A stretch of DNA of 11,137 nucleotides from NCBI GenBank assembly GCA_018064695.1, contig JAGHUU010000280.1:1-11137 (forward strand), in the 5' to 3' direction. Numbering within the stretch: the first letter of the stretch is position 1; every line of letters begins with the position of its first letter. This DNA is from Candidatus Blautia equi (lineage in GTDB: Bacteria > Bacillota > Clostridia > Lachnospirales > Lachnospiraceae). Below the pieces are notes generated by a model. The model did not search any database, was not told the origin of the DNA, and saw only the letters and a program-made list of their open reading frames with translations. Positions 1-5,561 of this stretch are shown here, piece by piece. A program made the position numbers and the translations under genes.

Positions 1-1071
1 TTCCGCTCTGCGGTTACTGTTTCTGCCCTCAGCGTTCCGCGTACAGCAAGCGTGGATGCGCAGCTTGTGGAAAACGAGGACGGCACCTACAGTGTGACAG
101 ATGAAGTATATGGTACCGAGTTTGCGGATGAAGATCTGCAGGCAGACCTTCTGGTCCAGATCAGCGAGGCACTGGCGGACGTAAGCGGCGGACAGAGCGC
201 ATTTAATACAGGCTCCATCTCCCTTACTTTCCCGGAAGGTATTTATATTAAGCCTTCTGTATACAACAACGATCCTGTGCTTACCAGAGAGCGCGATGTA
301 TACAACAGTTATTGCAAAGCAAAGATCACTTATCAGTATGGATCTGAGACAGAGGTTCTGGACTGGTCCGTGATCAAGGACTGGGTGGTGATCAATCCTG
401 ATGAAGCGCATATTGACCGTGATCTTGCATGGGCTTACGCGCAGGATATCGCCATGAGATACAACACACGCTATTATGAGAGAACCTTCCACACCACCAC
501 AGGCAGAACCGTTGTGTTCCCATCCGGACAGAACGAGTACGGATATACAGTGAATGTGGACGGAGAGTTCGGAAAACTCCTGGACAATATCTCTGCAAAC
601 GAGGAAGTGACCAGAGAGCCTGTTTACTATACGAGAAATGATTATGATAACCCTGTATTCTATAAGAGAAACGGCCGTGATGATCTGGCAGGAAATTATG
701 TGGAGGTCAGCATCAGCGACCAGCATCTCTGGATGTACAAAAACGGTTCCGTCATTGTGGAGAGCGATGTTGTAACAGGATGTGTTGCAAAGGGACATGA
801 GACTGCCTGCGGTGTATTCCCACTGGCGTATAAGAAGAGCCCTGACGTCCTTGTAGGCTCCAACGCAAACGATGGATACAGAACACCGGTAGATTACTGG
901 ATGCCGTTCTACGAGGGTCAGGGACTCCATGACGCTAACTGGCGAGGAAGCTTTGGCGGCAGCATTTATCAGAACAGCGGTTCTCACGGATGCGTCAACC
1001 TTCCGCCATGGGCAGCAAAAGCAATCTATGAGAATATTGAAGCAGGAATGGCTATCATTATTTATAAATAA
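1..1071 (+). CDS. L,D-transpeptidase (YkuD domain) with peptidoglycan-binding region, 5'-truncated
   Basis: The reading frame is open from base 1 with no stop, so the N-terminus, probably with a signal peptide or membrane anchor, lies outside the window. A GTG at 52 is only an internal codon. 356 residues are visible. Residues about 18-225 resemble the PG_binding_4-type domain often found before YkuD (acidic repeats such as 'DEVYGTEFADEDL', then 'GRTVVFPSG' and a Tyr/Asn-rich stretch). Residues about 231-356 are the YkuD catalytic domain, opening with 'VEVSISDQHLWMYKNG'. A conserved-type His at codon 928-930 is followed by the hallmark SHGCVNLPP motif, with the nucleophilic Cys at codon 991-993. 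Enzymes of this family act outside the membrane, forming 3-3 peptidoglycan cross-links or attaching proteins to the wall. The substrate cannot be told from the sequence. It is the first visible gene of the run that ends at 5477; the next gene starts 46 bp downstream. The family call is secure. Confidence 0.93.
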   Translation, partial: FRSAVTVSALSVPRTASVDAQLVENEDGTYSVTDEVYGTEFADEDLQADLLVQISEALADVSGGQSAFNTGSISLTFPEGIYIKPSVYNNDPVLTRERDVYNSYCKAKITYQYGSETEVLDWSVIKDWVVINPDEAHIDRDLAWAYAQDIAMRYNTRYYERTFHTTTGRTVVFPSGQNEYGYTVNVDGEFGKLLDNISANEEVTREPVYYTRNDYDNPVFYKRNGRDDLAGNYVEVSISDQHLWMYKNGSVIVESDVVTGCVAKGHETACGVFPLAYKKSPDVLVGSNANDGYRTPVDYWMPFYEGQGLHDANWRGSFGGSIYQNSGSHGCVNLPPWAAKAIYENIEAGMAIIIYK

Positions 1072-1117
1072 TAATATTTCAGACTTATATCACAGAGAAA
1101 ATGTAAGGTGATCCATT

Positions 1118-2050
1118 ATGAGTGCTAAGACAAGAAGATTATTACAGATAGAACAGCAGATCCAGGAATTGCTGGAGGAGAAAATGCGCCTGAAACAGGA
1201 GATCAGAGAGATCGTTTCAGACCCAAGAGTCGTATATCAGGGCGAGCCCGGTGCATACAGCGAGATGGCTGCCAGAAAGTTCTTTGGCAATGAAGTGCAG
1301 ACAAAAGGCCTGTATCAGTTTGAAGATACCTTTGAAGCCCTGAAAAAGGGAGAAGCTGACTACGCTGTGCTTCCTATTGAAAATTCCTCCACCGGTGCCA
1401 TCAGACAGGTCTACGATCTGCTGATCAAATATGAGTGCTACATGGTAGGAGAGACTACCGTAACCATAGAGCATAATCTTATGGCACTTCCGGGAACCCG
1501 CATTGAGCAGATCGAATCTGTATATTCCCATGAACAGGGCCTTTTCCAGTGCGAGCGCTACCTCAACAATTTCCCTCACTGGAAACGCATTCCTGCTGCC
1601 GATACAGCAGGCAGCGCCAAGATGGTGGCAGAGAAGAAGGATCCTACCAAGGCGGCCATCTGTTCCGCCAGAGCAGCAGAGCTTTATGGTCTTGAGATCC
1701 TGGCACCTTCCATTCAGAGCAACAAATTAAATACTACACGATTTGTGGTTGTTTCCCCTCTTATGGAGCTTCGCGAGAATCGTGATAAGATCTGTCTTTC
1801 CTTTACGCTTCGCCACGAATCCGGTTCCCTGCATCAGGTTCTCACGATCTTTGCAAATCATGAGCTGAACCTGGTCCGCATTGAGTCCAGACCGATCCAG
1901 AAGAGAAACTGGGAGTATATGTTCTTCATCGAGCTCACCGGAAACCTTACAGATCCGGGTATGGAGGATATTATGGATTCCATCAGAAACATGACTTCTG
2001 ATTTCAGGATCTTTGGAAACTTTAAGGCAAATCTCGGATATCAGCAGTAA
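1118..2050 (+). CDS. pheA: Prephenate dehydratase with C-terminal ACT domain
   Basis: This enzyme converts prephenate to phenylpyruvate in phenylalanine synthesis and acts in the cytoplasm. The protein has 310 residues. Residues about 37-213 form the periplasmic-binding-protein-like catalytic domain. It opens with 'VVYQGEPGAYSE' and includes PIENSSTGAI (86-95) and the family TRF motif at 207-209, whose Thr is catalytic in known enzymes. Residues about 225-305 are an ACT domain with GSLHQVL and the ESRP motif (256-259) linked to phenylalanine feedback binding, so allosteric inhibition by Phe is likely. Residues 1-36 are a charged amphipathic helix resembling helix 1 of the AroQ chorismate mutase of P-proteins. 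The rest of that domain is missing, so mutase activity is not expected. The ATG at 1118 follows an AAGGTGA ribosome binding site. The gene sits 46 bp after the transpeptidase gene and 35 bp before the xylosidase gene, with no T-box or other leader in front. Confidence 0.95.
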   Translation: MSAKTRRLLQIEQQIQELLEEKMRLKQEIREIVSDPRVVYQGEPGAYSEMAARKFFGNEVQTKGLYQFEDTFEALKKGEADYAVLPIENSSTGAIRQVYDLLIKYECYMVGETTVTIEHNLMALPGTRIEQIESVYSHEQGLFQCERYLNNFPHWKRIPAADTAGSAKMVAEKKDPTKAAICSARAAELYGLEILAPSIQSNKLNTTRFVVVSPLMELRENRDKICLSFTLRHESGSLHQVLTIFANHELNLVRIESRPIQKRNWEYMFFIELTGNLTDPGMEDIMDSIRNMTSDFRIFGNFKANLGYQQ

Positions 2051-2085
2051 CATTCGTTCTTGTATATGCAGGAAAAGGAGTCAAT

Positions 2086-4362
2086 ATGAAATTTACAAAT
2101 GGTTTCTGGATGCTCAGAGATGAGTACCAGGCAGTTTACGCAGTGGAATACTGGAATCATGAGATCCAGGACGACAACCTTACAGTTTATACCTCCTCCA
2201 CAAACTACAGAGGCAGAGGCGATGTGCTGAACATCGGTATGCTTACGGTCACACTGTCCAGTCCAATGGATGACGTGATCCATGTGGAGATCACCCATTT
2301 TGACGGTGCATCCAAAAAAGAGATCCGTCCTGTCGTTTATCCTTCTAAGGGAAAAATCACTATTACCGAGGATGAAAATAACATCATCTATACCGCAGGC
2401 TCCCTTTCCGCAGTCATCTCCAAAGCTCCCGGCTCCTGGAGCATCAAATACATGCGGGATGGAAAAATGCTTACCCAGACCGATTTCCGAAACATGGCCA
2501 GAATGCAGGACCGCAATACAAAAGAAAGCTACATGGTAGAGCAGCTGAGCCTTGGAATCGGCGAGTATGTATATGGTCTTGGCGAGCGCTTTACTCCATT
2601 CGTGAAAAACGGACAGGTTGTGGAAACCTGGAATGAGGACGGCGGAACAGCCAGTGAACAGGGATATAAAGATATTCCGTTCTATATCACCAGCGGCGGA
2701 TACGGCGTGCTGGTGGATTCTATGAGCGATGTTCAATTTGAGATCGCCAGTGAAAAGGTGGAAGAGGTACAGTTCTCCGTAAAAGGCGAGACTTTGGGCT
2801 ACTATATGATCGCCGGCGGAAGCCCCAAAGGCACTGTTTCCAGATACTGTCAGCTGACCGGTATGCCGGCACTGCCGCCTGCATGGTCCTTTGGCCTCTG
2901 GCTCACCACTTCCTTCACAACCAATTATGACGAAGATACTACCACCAGCTTTATTCAGGGCATGGCGGACCGTGACATTCCGCTTCATGTGTTCCACTTT
3001 GACTGCTACTGGATGAGAGCTTACCGCTGGTGTGATTTTATATGGGATCCTGCCACCTTCCCGGATCCTGAGGGACTTCTTAAGAGATATCACGAGCGCG
3101 GACTTAAGATCTGCGTCTGGATCAATCCATATATCGGTCAGATGTCCTATCTTTACAAAGAGGGTAAAGAGCTTGGCTATCTTGTGAAGAAGATCGATGG
3201 CTCCATCTGGCAGACAGACCTCTGGCAGGCGGGAATGGCCCTTGTGGATTTCACCAACCCGGATGCTGCTGCATGGTACGCAGGCAAGCTGAAGCAGCTC
3301 ATGGATATGGGCGTGGATTGCTTTAAGACCGACTTTGGTGAGAGAATCCCGGTCAAAGATATTGCATGGTTTAACGGTGCAGATCCGGTGGATATGCATA
3401 ACGCTTATACCTATTACTATAACAAAACAGTTTTTGATCTTCTGGAGAAGGAGAGAGGCAGAGGAGAGGCCATCGTCTTTGCACGCTCCGCTGCAGCAGG
3501 CGGACAGCAGTTCCCGGCACACTGGGGCGGCGACTGCTCTGCAACATACGCATCTATGGCAGAGACGCTTAGAGGCGGACTTTCCCTGGCAAGCTGCGGC
3601 TTTAGCTTCTGGAGCCATGACATCTCCGGCTTTGAGCAGACTGCTCCGGCAGATATCTATAAGAGATGGTGCCAGTTTGGACTTTTAAGTTCCCACAGCC
3701 GTCTGCACGGCTCTTCTTCCTACCGTGTTCCGTGGCTTTTTGATGATGAGGCATGCGTAGTGCTGAAGGAGATGGTGGAACTGAAATGTCGTCTGATGCC
3801 TTACCTTTATGAAAAGGCTGTGGAGTCCCATACCACCGGCGTTCCTATGATGCGCCCGATGTTTATGGAATTCCCGTCTGACCGATCCGCACTGACTCTT
3901 GACCTGCAGTATATGATGGGCGATGCCCTTCTGGTTGCCCCTGTATTCCGCGAAGATGGTGAGGCTGAGTATTACCTCCCTGCAGGCAAATGGGTGGATA
4001 TGTTCACCGGTGAGCTGGTAGATGGCGGATGCTGGAAGAAACAGGTATATGATTATCACAGCCTGCCTCTTATGGCGGCTCCTGAAAAGATCATCGCTCT
4101 TGGCAGCTGCTGCACTAAACCTGACTATGATTTTGCCGATGGCGTGAATCTGGCAGTATCCTATCTGCCTGACGGCGCATGTGCTGAGACTTCCGTGCCG
4201 GATCTGAAAGGTGATACCGTTCTTAAGGCTTATGCCAGAAGAGAAGGCAATAAGATTCTTGTGGAAGCAGATCAGGATACCAACTGGACCTGCAGTATTC
4301 TCTGGAAACAGGAGTATACAGTAGAGCGCAACGGTAAAACTGCCGTGATCACTCTTGCGTGA
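2086..4362 (+). CDS. yicI: GH31 alpha-xylosidase (YicI type)
   Basis: This glycoside hydrolase family 31 enzyme is expected to release alpha-linked xylose from the non-reducing end of oligosaccharides such as isoprimeverose and xyloglucan fragments (EC 3.2.1.177). It has 758 residues, against about 772 for E. coli YicI. Residues 1-260 form the beta-sandwich N-domain with the 'YGLGERFTPF' signature (163-172). Residues about 265-600 are the TIM barrel, followed by beta domains. The nucleophile is D416 in KTDFGERIP, and the acid/base is D483 in HWGGD. Residues recalled as lining the YicI -1 subsite are present at the same numbers: F277, C307, W345 and K414, with Y308 in place of Phe. This favours xylosidase over alpha-glucosidase. 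There is no signal peptide, so it acts inside the cell on imported sugars. AAGGAG at 2075-2080 supports the ATG. It is embedded in the run with pheA and lepB, with no dedicated sugar regulator visible. Confidence 0.93.
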   Translation: MKFTNGFWMLRDEYQAVYAVEYWNHEIQDDNLTVYTSSTNYRGRGDVLNIGMLTVTLSSPMDDVIHVEITHFDGASKKEIRPVVYPSKGKITITEDENNIIYTAGSLSAVISKAPGSWSIKYMRDGKMLTQTDFRNMARMQDRNTKESYMVEQLSLGIGEYVYGLGERFTPFVKNGQVVETWNEDGGTASEQGYKDIPFYITSGGYGVLVDSMSDVQFEIASEKVEEVQFSVKGETLGYYMIAGGSPKGTVSRYCQLTGMPALPPAWSFGLWLTTSFTTNYDEDTTTSFIQGMADRDIPLHVFHFDCYWMRAYRWCDFIWDPATFPDPEGLLKRYHERGLKICVWINPYIGQMSYLYKEGKELGYLVKKIDGSIWQTDLWQAGMALVDFTNPDAAAWYAGKLKQLMDMGVDCFKTDFGERIPVKDIAWFNGADPVDMHNAYTYYYNKTVFDLLEKERGRGEAIVFARSAAAGGQQFPAHWGGDCSATYASMAETLRGGLSLASCGFSFWSHDISGFEQTAPADIYKRWCQFGLLSSHSRLHGSSSYRVPWLFDDEACVVLKEMVELKCRLMPYLYEKAVESHTTGVPMMRPMFMEFPSDRSALTLDLQYMMGDALLVAPVFREDGEAEYYLPAGKWVDMFTGELVDGGCWKKQVYDYHSLPLMAAPEKIIALGSCCTKPDYDFADGVNLAVSYLPDGACAETSVPDLKGDTVLKAYARREGNKILVEADQDTNWTCSILWKQEYTVERNGKTAVITLA

Positions 4363-4396
4363 TGAGAGATAATAACCCGAAAGGAGTTCTTAAACC

Positions 4397-4780
4397 ATGC
4401 TGAAAGACTTTTTAAAGCCTGTAAAATACAATGAGTCCATCAACATTAAATGGACTGCCCACAGGGAGATCATTAAAAAGATCGATGCGCAGCTGAATAA
4501 TAAGGCTGAAATGGAAAAAGAAGGAAAAAGAGAATTTTTAAAAGCGTTCAGACAGGGCCTTCAGGCACCTACCGGTGTGAAATTCCTGACATCCAAAAGA
4601 ATTCCAAAAGATTATATTTCCAAGTTCTTTAATGAGATCGGCTATAAAGCCGGACAGGAAGAACAGGTTCAGGCCATGCTGGAGCGCCTTTATATCGAGG
4701 AGAGGGATTCCATAAAGATCTTAAACCCCGGCATTCTTACCAGAATTACACTCTTTTTCTTTGACAAACCAAAGCTCTGA
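4397..4780 (+). CDS. Conserved-looking hypothetical protein, 127 residues
   Basis: I do not recognise this protein. It is credible as a gene: it has a strong AAGGAG at 4381-4386 ten bases before the ATG, a length well above chance for this strand, codon use like its neighbours, and tight spacing (34 bp after the xylosidase, 23 bp before lepB). The product is rich in Lys and Glu and looks mainly alpha-helical and soluble. It has no cysteine, no signal peptide and no clear membrane segment; the only hydrophobic stretch is the short 'ILTRITLFFF' near the C-terminus (about 112-121). The basic first half (residues 20-60) and a middle segment around 'PKDYISKFFNEIGY' suggest a nucleic-acid or protein-binding helix bundle, but that is only inference from composition. 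Its position before signal peptidase I might reflect a link with secretion or simply operon packing. Confidence 0.75.
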   Translation: MLKDFLKPVKYNESINIKWTAHREIIKKIDAQLNNKAEMEKEGKREFLKAFRQGLQAPTGVKFLTSKRIPKDYISKFFNEIGYKAGQEEQVQAMLERLYIEERDSIKILNPGILTRITLFFFDKPKL

Positions 4781-4803
4781 TGATTTAAGGAGGAAATAGT
4801 CCA

Positions 4804-5412
4804 ATGAAAGAAATGAAACCGGAAACAAAAGCTGAGATCATCAGCTGGATCAAGACCATACTGTTCTGCATTGCGTTCGTTGTTGTTTTTGATCTTGTAC
4901 TGTTCTTTAATGCAACGATTCCAAGCAGCTCCATGGAGAATACTCTTTATCCGGGAAACAGACTGTTTGCTTCCCGTATCTCCTATACTCTTGGAAAACC
5001 TGATCGCCAGGATATCGCGATTTTCTATTATCCTGTAGATAAAGCTGAGGGCACAAAACGTTACTTTATCAAACGAGTGATCGGACTTCCGGGTGATACA
5101 GTGGAGATCCGTGAAAGCAAGATCTACATCAACGGAAGCACCGAACCGCTGGATGAGCCTTATCTGAAAGAGGAATGGACCAAGGTAAATGATGGTATGA
5201 CATTCCATGTTCCGGAAGGCCATTACCTGATGCTCGGCGACAACCGCAATAACTCCTCTGACGCTCGTTACTGGGCATATATAGCATATACAAAAGGACT
5301 TGCAGAGGATTACAACCCTGACAGCATGTTCAGCTTTGTACCGGAGGAAGATATGCTTGCCAAAGCAGGATTCGTATACTGGCCTTTAAATAAGATCGGT
5401 CTGGTGAAATAA
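4804..5412 (+). CDS. lepB: Signal peptidase I (S26 family)
   Basis: This membrane-anchored serine protease cleaves signal peptides from exported proteins on the outer face of the membrane. It has 202 residues, typical of Bacillota-type enzymes with one N-terminal anchor. Residues about 14-37 are hydrophobic and form that anchor. The catalytic Ser-Lys dyad is visible: S43 in PSSSMENTL and K90 in FIKRVIGLPGD. Box E follows as GDNRNNSSDAR (145-155), where family enzymes usually have DSR. The C-terminus ends in 'KAGFVYWPLNKIG', the usual closing segment. AAGGAGGA at 4787-4794 fixes the ATG. It is the last gene of the run, 18 bp before a strong terminator. Bacteria of this group often carry several signal peptidase copies, so this need not be the only one. 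Confidence 0.96.
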   Translation: MKEMKPETKAEIISWIKTILFCIAFVVVFDLVLFFNATIPSSSMENTLYPGNRLFASRISYTLGKPDRQDIAIFYYPVDKAEGTKRYFIKRVIGLPGDTVEIRESKIYINGSTEPLDEPYLKEEWTKVNDGMTFHVPEGHYLMLGDNRNNSSDARYWAYIAYTKGLAEDYNPDSMFSFVPEEDMLAKAGFVYWPLNKIGLVK

Positions 5413-5429
5413 ATAAGTATTAATGTAAG

Positions 5430-5477
5430 AAAGTGTGATATAAGTCATAAAAAATGGCTTGATATCACACTTTTTTT
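5430..5477 (+). terminator. Intrinsic terminator after lepB
   Basis: The left arm (5430-5444) and right arm (5458-5473) pair over about 15 bp with one bulged base around a 13-nt loop. The run of seven T at 5471-5477 follows and partly overlaps the stem base. It lies 18 bp after the lepB stop and ends the five-gene run. The A residues on the upstream side could also give weak termination on the other strand. Confidence 0.9.
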
Positions 5478-5500
5478 GTTGGTTTTCAATAAAATTTTCA

Positions 5501-5529
5501 TTGTTTATCGGGCTTATATTCCGTATACT
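5501..5529 (+). promoter_or_regulatory. Sigma-A-like promoter for the GH3 gene
   Basis: A -35 of TTGTTT (5501-5506) and a -10 of TATACT (5524-5529) are separated by exactly 17 bp. They lie just after the lepB terminator and about 33 bp before the GH3 start codon, which has its own AGGAGG at 5546-5551. An inverted repeat ATTCC-N7-GGAAT (5518-5534) covers the -10 box, so a repressor site is possible. This is prediction from sequence only. Confidence 0.7.
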
Positions 5530-5561
5530 GGAATTATCAATATTCAGGAGGATCACAAGAT

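Noticed and set aside
52..1071. GTG at 52 as the true start of the L,D-transpeptidase
   Set aside because: The frame is open to base 1 without a stop, there is no ribosome binding site before 52, and the peptidoglycan-binding region already begins at this point, so the gene starts upstream of the window.
2041..3618. 525-codon open frame on the minus strand, antisense to the GH31 gene
   Set aside because: It lies wholly opposite a gene with clear catalytic motifs, its translation is low-complexity and Cys/His-rich without any family signature, and it has no suitable ribosome binding site. It is a by-product of codon bias in the real gene.
4761..4789. TTGACA at 4761-4766 as a promoter internal to the operon, in front of lepB
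   Set aside because: The -35 is good, but 17 bp downstream the sequence is TTTAAG, a poor -10 that overlaps the lepB ribosome binding site; the -35 also lies within the upstream coding sequence.
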